DNA from: Sipunculus nudus | Taxonomy: Eukaryota > Annelida > Sipuncula > Golfingiida > Sipunculidae | Direction: 5' to 3' | DNA length: 64,000 bases | NCBI GenBank assembly: GCA_026874595.1 | Contig: CM049306.1 | Coordinates: forward strand, 24,479,519 to 24,543,518 | Shown: positions 33,135-45,978 of the stretch, in pieces | How the letters are laid out: every line of letters begins with the position of its first letter | Position numbering within the stretch: position 1 is the stretch's first letter | Translations under genes and position numbers: made by a program | The notes under the pieces: model-generated | Database searches by the model: none | Seen by the model: only the letters and a program-made list of their open reading frames with translations | What the model was told of the DNA's origin: nothing

Positions 33135-33136
<2 letters not shown>

Positions 33137-36100
33137 AAGCCCGAACATGATATATATGACTTTAGTATACAGACTTTATCTGTTTGAGGTCTGGATTTGA
33201 AATAATTAATATAATTATATTATGTTTGCTAATTATTACATAAGTATTGTTATGAAACATATCAACACAAAAGTCATTTTTTTCTCCTTGAAATACACAT
33301 AATGAATTTATAACAAACTGGACCACAGCCAACTGTAGGCAGTAACCAAATACTTATTCAGCCCATTGTATATCCTACACTTAACACGGACGAAAACGAA
33401 ACCTCGTTGAAATATATATCTATATAGGCAGTGTTCTTGTATATATTAAAATTCAATAAGTTGTTATTTTTATTTTTATCGACAATGTGTGCATTCTTGG
33501 CACCGCAGTGCGACATGTATGTCTAAGTACTTGAAGGTTTTCAGGGGCAGTTCAGAAATGAAACCAGATACGCCGGTGTTGAGTATTATATACGCCGGAG
33601 AAGTGGCATAAAGTGACTTGTAAACATGACAGAATGTAGCTTTCCCGCCGTTTTTCTTTCAGATCTAGAGCTACAAATATTATATGTAAACAACTGTGTC
33701 CATTGGTAGAGTCGAATGTTTACTTGGTTTATACTTACGGAATGGTCAGTTTAAAGCGTCTATGCTCACATGACATTTATTATTGTACTTCTGTCCCCTT
33801 GATCTTGTAACGTGATCATTGGTTTTGTTGTTTTGATATATCTTATATACTAAATCAAAAGACTTCTTGTCTCGGATCTATTCTGCTGCTTAAAACACAT
33901 GTCCTGACACTGTACAAACTTAAATGAATATATAAAGTTAATGTCCCTTGAAGAAAAGGTCTGAAACAAACCAAAAAGTGTGAACTTTGAAAAAATACAT
34001 GTCATAACTGCCTGCATGAATACGTAAAATGGTTCTCCCACACATGAAGCTATAAGAAAGAAAGCTATTACATTAGCATATAGCGTAAAGGGAACGCTAC
34101 AGGAAAATTATTCTACAGTCATTACACATATATAAGTATAATAAAAAGTAAGTAACTTATAAAACACGCAAGCGTGAACACCGCATGCCGTATAACATAG
34201 GACTTTAAATGGTATAAACTATTAGTTTTATGATATGTCAGGTATAATATTGAAAATTTTTGTTTATTTTGAACCACACTTGTGTCGTCTGTTCGGCAAG
34301 TTGAATCATGGGAATGGCCGCCTCGGGGTGAATTCGAGGGGCTTATATACTTTACCAGTCCATCTGGTCCTTTACGATTGCTGTTTAAAATCCGTTGATG
34401 GGGGTCGCCTTAGGGCTTTCATAAACCAAACTCAGGTAGTCACATGTGCTTGTTATTGCTGGGAATGTGTGGTTTAAACACGTGGTGGCCATTTAACCGG
34501 AGGAATACCTTGAGTCTGCAGAACTAATAAACTAATTAACACCCTCGCTATTAGTTTTGTCCGTGGGTCATGTTGACATTACCAGAATCTAATTTTGACA
34601 GGCTTAGCTTTAGGATTAGACATTTGCTGAGCTTCTCAACCAAACAAACATGACCAGACTGAACGACAGCAGTCTTAAATTAAACGATCGTTTATAGTTT
34701 TCATCCAATTCTCCACCCATCCATGGGTACACATGCATGTATGCCAAAGGTACAAATAAGTACGCAATGCGTGCTGGGGAAGGGGACAATTTGGAAGATC
34801 ATCAGGCAATTACTGCTAATAAAATCTGTCATTCACATATGAAAACACGCACGCGGGTACGTTAATTTATTGTCGCATTCATGAACATGATTATATATAT
34901 AATTTGCTTTAATACTACTGCCAGTTTATGTACATGCTATATTCAAGGGTATCTAGATCCCTATGTATACGTGCGTTGCCCTGCATCAATGCATGAAACA
35001 AAAATTTACAAGAGAGAAAATATATAAAATATATACATATATATACTAAATCGAGCGCTGTATCTTATGGGACGGAATGCATGGTATATGCAGTCAGTTG
35101 ATTTTCACCTCTAAAACAGTTCACACATCTGTTCAAAGATTACACATATACGAAAAGAACTTTTCAGGTAAGTGTTCCAATAATTAAAAAAAGTTTGTAT
35201 ATACTAGTTCACATGTTCGTTCATCATATTGCATAAATATAGAATTAAATATAACATGCATTATAAAGCCTATATCTTATTAAAGATAGTATAACTATAT
35301 ATAAGTAAAATTTATAAAACGGTCTGTGCTATTAATTTATTTCATCTAACATGGAAAGTTGGTATAGGCTTTACTGGCCAGATAAAAAAAATCATGTGCA
35401 CTTAGAATACTGAAGTTATATGGAGGTCAAAGTTATTAACGCAAACTAATTTACCAAACAATAATTTTTATATATTACTTATATGGCCCATCATACGAAT
35501 TGCTCATGTCGTATACCCTTCCGGTGAAGGAGTTTGACGTGTATCCTTATAACAGATACCGAAAACTACCTCTTAAAACCGAAGAAAAACAACTTATCCG
35601 CACGTCAGACGTGCACAGGTATTTTTCCTAATTTTTCCTAAGCTGCATAACGAAACTATCACGCATGTGTTTGCCTCTAGCACGCAGAGTAAGTTCAATA
35701 TTGCATTTTCACGACTAAGGGTTTATTAGCACATTAACCTACGTTTGGGACAATTCGTCTTATAACTGATCTGTCTTACACGATAACGCCGAGGTCACGG
35801 AGTGCCAGTCATGAAATTAATTTTATATCTACCGGAACATTCAGGGGTCGTACACAGCTGCATACGGGGTTATGGTCGCCTAGATACAGTATAATATACA
35901 TTTTATTACGAATTATCCATCCCAGAACTACTTTATTTATATTTCGGTGAGAAAATGAACAAATTGCATGCGAAATGTCATGCTGCCAAAGAGTTCAACA
36001 CGTGCACTGACATATCGTCTGCGCAGACGGGCACCAGCGTTGGCGCCTATGTACGGAATATTAGATTGAGGTGCCATCTGGTGGCGAAATCAGTGTTTCA

Positions 36101-36398
36101 ACTGCGACCGAGGCAGGCATTGAATCGTTTACGTAATCATTATGTCTTGCTTATAACCATGAGTCATCAAGTGCGTCCTTTCATGTTTAATGTCTCATCC
36201 AAGAAATATATAAAAACGTTTATTTACCAGGCTACCAATTAACATTATGGTTTAATTATAAGCAGGCCTAATCATCATATTAGACCTATGCATGCTATAT
36301 AAAATCGTCATAAACAGCCCATGGAGGAAGGTTATTAATCATTATCTAAACATTATTATATCAGAACAGGTATTCAGTCATATAATCTAGGCACACAA
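33135..36398. other. Intergenic, no gene recognised
   Basis: Plus-strand frames at 34235-34477 and 35955-36242 have no recognisable domain. The second lies in a CpG-richer stretch with GGTGCCATCTGGTGGCG near 36070. Confidence 0.5.
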
Positions 36399-36415
36399 GG
36401 GGGGGGGGGGGGGGG
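36399..36415. repeat. Poly-G tract
   Basis: A run of 17 G. Confidence 0.9.
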
Positions 36416-36877
36416 TAAGATATTCCTGAATATACGTACCACACGTACCATTTTTTGGCAGACGGTTAAAAGAATTAACAATTTTTTAATGAAAAAAAAT
36501 ATGCGTCTGAAGGCCACTCACTTCACGCGCATTTTATGAATTAAGTGGTGAAGATCTACATTGGCGCCTGTACCGGGTATCTCTCTGCATGGCCCCTCAA
36601 CCTGTTTATTAGGTGCCATATTTAAAACCTTAATAAGGTAAAAAACATGATGCTTTGCTGACAAACCAGGGACGACTGAGAGGAATATTAAGTTCAGTGT
36701 TGCATGTGCCCCGAGGCACTTCAAGGTATTTAAATTTCCTTGAAGAAACCTCCGTGTTAACGTCAATTCACTTTCTTTTCTTCCTTTATAGACCCAGGTA
36801 TATTACGTACGATATCATGCAAGCCATATATAGATATCATGCAACCAAGCACGTATCTCTGCTGAACGTGTTGCACG

Positions 36878-36879
<2 letters not shown>
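36416..36879. other. Intergenic, no gene recognised
   Basis: Short overlapping ORFs on both strands with no domain similarity; nothing assignable. Confidence 0.5.

Positions 36880-36918
<39 letters not shown>
36880..36918. repeat. (CT)n microsatellite
   Basis: About 19 CT units; TA- and CA-rich simple sequence follows near 37000. Confidence 0.97.
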
Positions 36919-36921
<3 letters not shown>

Positions 36922-37479
36922 CGTTGTGGGCCTTATCATCATTTCATATAACAACTTTTAGATGTAGGTCCTTTAATCAGGTTTATTATGTGGATAAACA
37001 CACACACACATACATATATGCCTATATACTAGTATGTACATATATGCATCTGGTCATTTTGGTTGGCCTCTTAAAATATTTCCTTTGCAAATTCAGGTCA
37101 TCTTTTTTTCTCGCTAAGATTTCAGAAACAACTCATCCATGAACAACAATTCTGAACTAAGATTACGTGAATTTAATCTTAAGTTTTGAAAGACTTAAAG
37201 CTATATCGCTATAATTACTTGTGGTAGGCCTATATATGTTCGGCCTAATTAGTTTCACTTTATCAACTGGTTGTAAAATATTGACCAGAAATGAATTCGT
37301 TCTACCAGAAGGTCCTGACGATAGTAGTTGGTAAATTAATTATTCAACAGCATTAAACAACGGACAAGGCCCAAAGCCCCAAAATCACAGCGCCAATAAT
37401 GATTGGAGACACGATTTTTGCTCGCGCTGTAAACAAATTAACACACGCACGCTCCGGACGGAGTCACGTGACCACTCCT
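36919..37479. other. Intergenic, no gene recognised
   Basis: Simple CA/TA-rich sequence near 37000-37040, then ordinary AT-rich DNA becoming CpG-richer toward 37400. Confidence 0.5.
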
Positions 37480-37660
37480 TCAGAATTCAGATGCTCATTG
37501 TATGCACGGCCACTATCCTAGTACGAGATGAAGAATTCCCAACGTGGGAACGCGCACTATGTGAATTCGAACTTAACAGTGATCTTGTATGAGGATTTAT
37601 GACACTAATGTTGTACTGACACAAGAAACTTGCTGGATACAAGTTAAACCAGTCATCCAG
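37480..37660 (+). other. Candidate untranslated first exon of the TSP1-Ig gene
   Basis: The sequence ends in CATCCAG|GTAAGT at 37660/37661, a perfect donor. The first coding exon at 45895 has a strong acceptor before its ATG, so an upstream non-coding exon is required. CpG content visibly drops after about 37.9 kb, as expected at the start of a methylated gene body. The left limit is a guess, and other donors are possible. Confidence 0.4.
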
Positions 37661-40045
37661 GTAAGTCAACAGCTGGCGCGACTAACTTTTTGGTGTATCG
37701 GAATTTGACTTGGCCAGGTGAATTTGGGCGCAGTGCGAGTGAAGCTCTCACGAGCAACATGGAGGTAGACAGTGTAAACATGCGTTGAGCAACTAGCGGT
37801 CATGGCCGTCACTTTCCTGTCACATTTACATACGAGTGGCTAGTTTTTGTGTTCAGCGTGGTTGGAGTTGTTTGAAATGGTTTAGTGTAAGTAATTTGGT
37901 AAAGTTGTCGACGATATGCAAACTAGATTTGACCTTCCAGTTACACCAATGTAGACGATTGAACTGAGAATTGCTATTTGAGGGATGGGAGGGACTAGCT
38001 GCTACCTGCCCGCAAAGGTATTTCTGATTAAAGACCGATCTTATCAGTTGGTATGGGCATCTTTTTAAATTTAGCATATATGTACACTTCACATGTAATT
38101 GGTATTTTGTGATTTCTGTTAAAAGTAAAACTATTTTCTTGAACAGATGATCAACATGCATGGCAACAATGACAGATTAAGGTTATTAATATTATTCTGT
38201 TTTTAGTTGTGGCTTTAAATTTTAAAACTTTAACATTTAGCTCCACATTGGTTGGTTCAAACATCATATTCCATTATAAGTTCAACCTCTTTTGAGTTTA
38301 TGCACCAAGCTATAAACGTACCTTTATTTTTACTATAAAATAAATTTATAAAATTCTGATATAAGAAAAATCTAAAATATTGGTAAGATGATAATTGAAT
38401 TCATATTTTGTTATAGTTCCTTATTATTAAGATGTATTTAGGTTCCATGCAAAAACAAGGTGACCCAGGTGTATTTTATGTTAAAAGCTGAAATTTATTG
38501 ATTAATATATATTATTTACATATTACATATTTAAGAGAAAAGTGTTAATACACCAACATAATGAAAATTAGTATATTTGTATTTTGACATTTGAGATTAC
38601 CAAAAAAATCTGCACAAAATGATGAATTATTTCTCAACATTTTTCTTTCCTCTTGCTCTCTTTTACATTCACACATGCATATGTGTGTGTTATTAACTGC
38701 CAGTGAAAGAGACATTGAAGTGCCCTCCACCAGTCTGTCACTTTCTCTCTCTCTCTTCCTCTCGTGCATATGTGTGTTATTATAACTGTTGGTGAAAGAG
38801 ATATATATGTAGGAGCCAGTAATAAGTATAAAATGAAAAATGGTCTAGCACTGGTTGACCTTAGACCAGACAGGTTTCCTGTGGCTTCCTGCCTATGTGA
38901 AGAATTTTGAAGTTAGTTGCAGGCCGTGTAATGAAGCACTTGTTGTGGTGAATCAGTGCTTCATGCTGTACCAGTACTGAACTTCGGCAGACCCGGTTAT
39001 CTATGCCAGCCCGTCAAGCGGCAGAACAGACACACCCTCAGCTAATGCAAGGCACTTGAGTAATCCTTAAAGCTGATGAAACTTGGTTTTTTTTCTCAAT
39101 AAATATTTATCTGGCTTAGGGGAATAGTCTGTGTTTAAGGAAGGAAAGGAAAAAATAAAAACCCTTAAACAAAGAGCTCTTGACTTGTTTGTCTGAATTA
39201 AGGTGGGGTTTCTGTCAATTGTTTATAGGCGTGGTGAAATTTCAGCATGGCAGAAATGAGGAAAGATGTGGTTTTTGTTGCCACAGTCTATGCCAGAGAA
39301 TTCAGATTCACTTGAATCCCCTCCCCTAGAGGAGGTTTAACAGACCTCTGTATGATACCAGTGTCAGATACATAAGCTTGTTCAGCAGAGTCCGCTGTCA
39401 GTGTTTCAAAAGCTTAAGAGCAAGCCGGGTGGCCCCTGAAGTTCCAGAATCTGGAAACTCGTTTATCAGAAAGTTTGAGTGGTTTGAGGAGAAAAGGAAG
39501 TACAGGAAAATAATAGAATATGGGCAGTGTGTTATATTTTGCGTTTTACTTGAAGGAAAGGCTGGGCATATTATAGAGAGATGCATGGAAGGTAAGGGCC
39601 AAAAATTATGATTCAGTGAGACTGATTCAGTGTTATATAGATTATGACTTTAACAGTGGTTTTTAGCAGACATTGTTCCTTTTTTGAAGCAGAGATATGC
39701 CACTTTTTATGACTATGGATCCCATAAATGTTTAACTGCATACAGAATGTATTGTACATTTATTGAAAGACTTGAGGACTTCAGAGTCAGTAAATATATG
39801 TATTATGTAAATTTATACATTTACCATGATTTGTTAGAGGCAGATTTAACAGTATTTGACAGGCATTGGGGCACTCTTCTGTGTATAGAGACACAAAATG
39901 CTTTCTATTTCATGTAAGATCATTTTAGGAACACATGTATTTTGAACTAAGAAAAAGGAAATTGTACATGTACATACAGAACAGAATTATGAATACTGTT
40001 GCCAAATATATAGGATATATAACAAAAATTGTGACCTCTTTTCCT

Positions 40046-40077
40046 CCCCCCCCCCCCCCCCGCTCCCCCCCCCCCCC
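40046..40077. repeat. Interrupted poly-C tract
   Basis: Two C-runs are separated by GCT. At 40100-40141, TGCCATGACCCATGGGTCCC resembles the right end of the element at 26023-26935, so this may be a fragment of that family. Confidence 0.85.
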
Positions 40078-40463
40078 ATGATTTGATATTTTTCTGCCTT
40101 GGGCTAATTCAACTGAGTGCCATGACCCATGGGTCCCTTAGTTCTTGTCCCATGTAAATCATTATCACTGTAAATGATAAACAATTGCCAGTTAGTTTTA
40201 AAATTAAATAAAGCAGGTAGGTAAATGACATTAAATGACCAGGACTTAACTAATAATCAAAATGACAGTGCATATATCAGACCTAATTTTAGCAGTGGAT
40301 ATTAGTAAATAACATGCTTCCAAAAATAAGTGTGATTACTGGTTATTAAGTTTTCTGAACAATGCAGGTAAATTGTCTGATTAAATTTTACTGTATGTAT
40401 GAGTGTAAGTGCTATATAAGTTTATGCCACTCATGTTTGCTGTGTCAGGTTTCATTATATCAC

Positions 40464-40467
<4 letters not shown>

Positions 40468-40502
<35 letters not shown>
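40468..40502. repeat. (TA)n microsatellite
   Basis: About 17 TA units. Confidence 0.97.
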
Positions 40503-40506
<4 letters not shown>

Positions 40507-43500
40507 CCTTTATCAATGGCATTATTATGTATAAAGAGTTGGTATTAACAATGCTATTACCTGCTACTGGCGTGGTCTGGTGTCATTAATGGCAGGCTAG
40601 GCTGCCTTTCTGTCAACATAAGTTTTTACACAGTGTCAGTGTGTCAAAGGTTTTATTGCATCATGTCAAAATGTTATTACTCTGTCAGATTGAATTACAA
40701 GTGTGCATACATGCATATTATTAGATAAGCAAATTTTTGTTTGCCTCATTCAGCCCGGTCTTTAGAGATGTTTGTTTTTGTTATAGTTTTTACAACGAGG
40801 CTTGATAATTGAATGAGGTATTAATGGACATTTCCCTATTATAATAATATATTGCATGAATAAGTGGACAGAATATTATACAGTTATTCAGTCTGTCTTG
40901 TTAACTATTGCTTGTTTCAAAATACAGCCAAAATGTTATTCCAAGATCAATTAATGTATTTCAGATGACAATTTAAGTAAAAATTTTCTTGTCAAACCAT
41001 TTTAATACACACTTTATAGTTGTTAAGGTGTGTATCATTATTTTCAGCATGCGTTTCAATTGGGTTCATATATCTTGCAGATACTGTTAGCAACAGTATG
41101 GGCATATTATTTTAATTATATAAATATACAAGTTTTCCTCTAGGTTGCCATGTAGATATAAATATCAGTTGGTCAGTGCTCTTTATTTTCCATTATTTAT
41201 TGTGGTGCCAGCCTATAATATTGTGTTACAATTCAATAAGCAATTTGATGGTACATTTGAGTTAGGTTTTGTCTGTCATAGGGATAAAGTTATCAAATTG
41301 TTTAAACTGGAAATCTAATTTATTAATGAAATACAAGTGTGCGTACCACAATAAAATCTTTAATTGTTAAAAGCAATGGAGACTACAAAGATATATATGT
41401 CTTGAACTCATAAAACCACTTTCCAACAAAAGACACGTGCAATCCAAGATATAATTTAAATAAAGCTCAGTTTTGGTCAGAACAGGAAAACAAGCAGATC
41501 AGAAATAACATATATATAATTAACATGATTAAGCTGTCAGTCAATGTGTTTTATTAATAACTGTGGCAACCAGAGTAGTGGTAAGCCATGTTAAACCAGT
41601 ATAATGCCTTGGCTATCAGCCAGAGCCAATTTATTATTCTTAATGACTTGTTGAGTTATATAACAAGGGTGTAGTGGGGTGATTGTTGGCTTGCTTTAGT
41701 GACAGTTTAATCCAAATGTTATGATAAAAGGATTGATCACCAGCTCTGTATGTGTATAATAGTGGTCAGTGATGCCTGTTGCCAGGACCTCTGTTTGTAA
41801 ATAGTATAAGCTGGGACTAAGTGTTTTGGCATCTGGTGTGAACCTGGAGTGTGAGCTTGTTGTGTTGTTGCTCTCCTGTCAGACATTCATTCACAGTGTA
41901 TATTGTATGAGTGCTGTCATAGGCTGCAGAATGATCATATATAAAACCCAGTACATTATGTAACTAGATGTACAATTAGACTCAGTAGACCACATACCTC
42001 CTCCGAGACAAGACAATCACATCTGATGCTCACCTTTATCCAGTTTTTCATCAGCATTTACTGGGTCTTTTCTGGTCCATGTTCTACCCCTGTACAGGGT
42101 TCATGAGATTGGTTCAGTATTTTTGTGTTTACTGACAGGCCATTAATGAGTGACAAATTGGGTTGAAACTTATCCTTCTTAACAAAGAGGTAAGAGGTTA
42201 GTGATCATTTTAGTTTGGTAGAAAGTCACTTTGGGAATAAGTGCATTAATTATTTGTGTATTTTATCAATTAAATTCCTCAGCAGATTTCAAGCATATCT
42301 AACGAGGTCAGAGGTCACAAGACATAAGATGGGCGTATTTGAAGTACTTTTGTTTATTGGTCTCATCACATACTTTAAAAAGTCATGAGTTTTGAAATTT
42401 TAAAATTCAGTACTTAAACAGTCATGATTTTGGGGGAATTATAAAAAAGGTCCTTAATTGTCTCTCACCCATGCTTTCTGTTGGTAAATTGGTAATGATA
42501 AAACCACAGGTCATGCTCACATAATCAAATCAGGGGGAAAAGGTTATGAAAATTTGTTTTAGATTTTGAAAAGTCAATTCAAAGTCACAAACATCAGATC
42601 ATCTGGTAGGAGTAGGAACCCCGTGTTAGCATTTCTATATATTCTTGTTAACCATTTTGACTCCTACAAATCCACCTGTAGGTAAATGTCACCATACAAG
42701 ATTTGTTCAGCTGGATCTCTCATGTGTTTCCAAAATTTGTAATGTTCACAGGGATGTTGGACTCCAGAGCTTTCCTTATAGATGCAGTCTCTGAATCTGA
42801 ATTTAAGGAAAGGAAGCATGCAAAATGCAAAGAATGCATATATTTTGTAAGGCTCTGCAATGTCTTTAAAATCTGTCATACATAATACATGTATATATCA
42901 ATTATCAAAATTCCAAGACCAAAGGAGATATAATGACAGCTTGAGGAAGATCAAAAATTATGTCAATTATATGTCATTTGCTCTTGTTTAATGAGCTTCA
43001 GATGCAGTGGTTACTCTGATTAATCGACATGAAGAGCACTACTCTTTGTCTTCCTGAGATGCTGGTATATTTTATTAAATGCATTCTTTTGTATCATTGA
43101 GAGCTGAGCTCTTCAGCCTGATGGCCACTGTTCAATCCTGCATGATAATATCATGAGCAGCTGTTTAAGCAGTTTGGTTTATATTAGGCTATTTCACGGC
43201 CCTGACCATGATAAACGGTTTCCGGCATTGGATCAAATTGGCTGCCTATCTAGGTCAGTCAAGTGGTCATCTGCAAAGGTGTCAAAGGTCGGGCCTTGCC
43301 GCTGACCCATCACTATTAAACGCCATCAGGTGAGAGCCCCCAGATGAGATGTCCACTGGGACGGGACATTACTGCTGTACTTGTTACATTACTATGGGAG
43401 TGGGTGGGTTTGTCACCACTCTACAGCCAGCTACAAGTGTTGTAAGTGCAGCATGCATGTACCTGATATAATGCCATGCTTCCCATTTGAGATATGGCCA

Positions 43501-45894
43501 CTTAGTGTGGCTTTTGTTATACCTGGCATTGTTGTTATGCCTGGAAGGTTCAGTGAAAATTACCAGGTGGCAATTTCAGGTAACTGCTAAGTGATGTTGC
43601 ACCCCACTGCCAGATGAATAATCTACATGAACAAGTGGAACAATTTGAAATTTAGATAGTTGACATTTATCCAAGACAGTCTTCCCAAAGTTTGACAGGG
43701 TGTTTATATATGCCAAGAAGTTTATTATTGAAAAAGGCCTCAGGCTGAAAATTCAAAGTAAACAAACATATGTTTTTGTGAAAGGACTAATTACTCTATA
43801 CTATGATATAAATATTCTTTTTAGAATATTCATATTATAGAAGGCCCTGTGAATGCACATGCGAACAGGCCCTTACCAACCAGTGATGTAATAATTATTA
43901 CAACACTGACTGTCATTACAGTAGTGGTTGTGCTGCCATACCACATATTATGCCCATAGGTACAAATCTGGTTTTAATGTATTAAATTGTACAGAGCTAA
44001 CTAAAAAAACTACAGTGTTTACATTCTATTAATATTGGCAATTTACCTTTTTGTTTTGTCATTGCACCTGTCAATGAACATAAACCATACAATACTTTAA
44101 TGAATATATACACCCATTGCAACCATTTTACTCATTTATACCGTAGTACTGAGGACTATGAAAGTAGATTCATATGGATTCAGCCCAGTCTCAGCAAAAT
44201 ATATGTCTTGAATAGAAGAATGAAATTACATACTGAAAATAGTTAATGTTGTATCATGCATGGAAAAGAATAGAATGAATTGCATTCATTTACACTGAAG
44301 TGTGGCTTCTGTGTAAATTGATGCATTTAGAAGTGACATCAGTCTAGAGATCTGGTTGTCACTTTAATCAGGTGAACACGTGCAAGGGAATTAATACATG
44401 AGGAATAGGGGTCATTGTTGATTTTACGATTCCTTTAATGAAGAGCTACACTCTGCAGCAGTGGGGATAGACATGTTGGCAGCGCAGTAATTTCTTGTTT
44501 TGGTGCCTGGCAGAAGCCTTGTAAGGAGTAGCATAATTGATCACTCATAAAAGGCTTGCGATGGAGGCCTTCATTTCTTCTCAGGCAATCAATTGATTTC
44601 TCCAACAGCTCAGCTTCAATCAAGTAGCAGTCGGTCAAGTCTTTTTACAACCCGTCATCTTCCCTCTAACTAGCATTCCCATCAACCATTGTGTGATAAC
44701 AAACAGGGCTTAATCCACAGATGACAACAAAGAGGGACTGACTCTGCAGCTTGGTGGTGAATGGCCCAGTGAGAGACTGTAAGCAACAGTTGATAGTTGA
44801 GGATGAATGGCTAAAGTTTTCCACTGCCAAACTATGTTTGGAAATTCTGTCATTAGCAAGCAAGTGTTAATAAAAAGCTTACACAGTGGGATGACGATCG
44901 GTTACAAGAAGGAAATGATGATTAAGACAACATTAGTGGAAGCATGTGTGTTTGTCATGGGACCCAACGGGAACAGGGAAGGAGGGGGTGTGTGGGAAGG
45001 GTGTCAGAGTTTAGACAAGATGATGTAGGAATGCGTAACAAGGGTAGGATAGGGTATAGTGTTGTCCAGGGGGTCCACCTCCTGCTGGCTCTTGAACCAC
45101 TGTGACAAGATGGTTGTCTCTGTCCTCACAGCAGGCGTGTCCGGTAATGCTGTAACGACCCAAATAAAGGTGTTCCATTTTATACAAGGTCATGGTATAT
45201 CAGATATCTATAAATAGTGCATATCTTCACCTCTGCCATGAAAGTGCATGGGCTCATGTGTTCCAGTGTACCAACTGACAACACCATGCCCAATAGAACA
45301 TGATGTGTTAACTAAGACATTTACATGGACAGTCTCAGTGTATAATATGGTTAAATTATCCTTTTGCACAGTCAAACTATTATGAACATTTGTAAAAATA
45401 AACTTCATATATCCCAAAAGATGATTGTGATAAACTTGTGTAGTTCTGTCATTTCACGTTTTCAGCTTTACACCACTGAACACTTGGAACAGTGACTTTA
45501 TATTTACCATGACTGTAAAATTGACCCTCCATTTAAGAAAGAACTTAACCATTCTTTGAAAATTTCCATCAGGAAAGTTGCAAAAATAGTGCTAGTCACA
45601 GAACAAGTTTCTAATATTAAACATTAAATAATATACATGTAAGGTCTATGGTGCTTGGGTAGAGGTAGTGGAGTGGAACCTTGTCTGACAACCACCCTGT
45701 CTTGATAATCACCCGTGCTAAGATGACCACTTTTTGGGACCAGACGAATGTGAATCATCATAAAAACCTCTCGCTAACATGACCACTGACCTAACATGAC
45801 CACTTTGGCTGATTCTGCAGGTTATGTTAGTGATATTTCACTGTACCATGTTGTTCTGCCTGATTTCTGAGAGATGTTTTTTTTTGTGTTACAG

Positions 45895-45978
45895 ATAAGA
45901 AACAAAAGAAGATGACAACAGTGTTCATTTGTTTATCTCTGTTGTTTGTTGTAACAGAATCAAGAGCTAGATTACCAG
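45895..45978 (+). CDS. TSP1-Ig gene exon with start codon and signal peptide
   Basis: The acceptor TTTTGTGTTACAG ends at 45894 and the ATG is at 45912-45914. A hydrophobic stretch [10 protein letters not shown] followed by ESRA fits a cleaved signal peptide. The donor GTAAGG starts at 45979, phase 1. This start is chosen because it gives a standard signal peptide joined in frame to the TSP1 module. Confidence 0.85.

Larger units (their letters stand above)
37661..45894. other. Presumed first intron of the TSP1-Ig gene
   Basis: CpG-poor, AT-rich sequence with poly-C at 40046-40077 and (TA)n at 40468-40502. Higher-complexity islands at 43060-43620 and 44400-45190 are listed under findings. No other gene is recognised. 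Confidence 0.5.
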
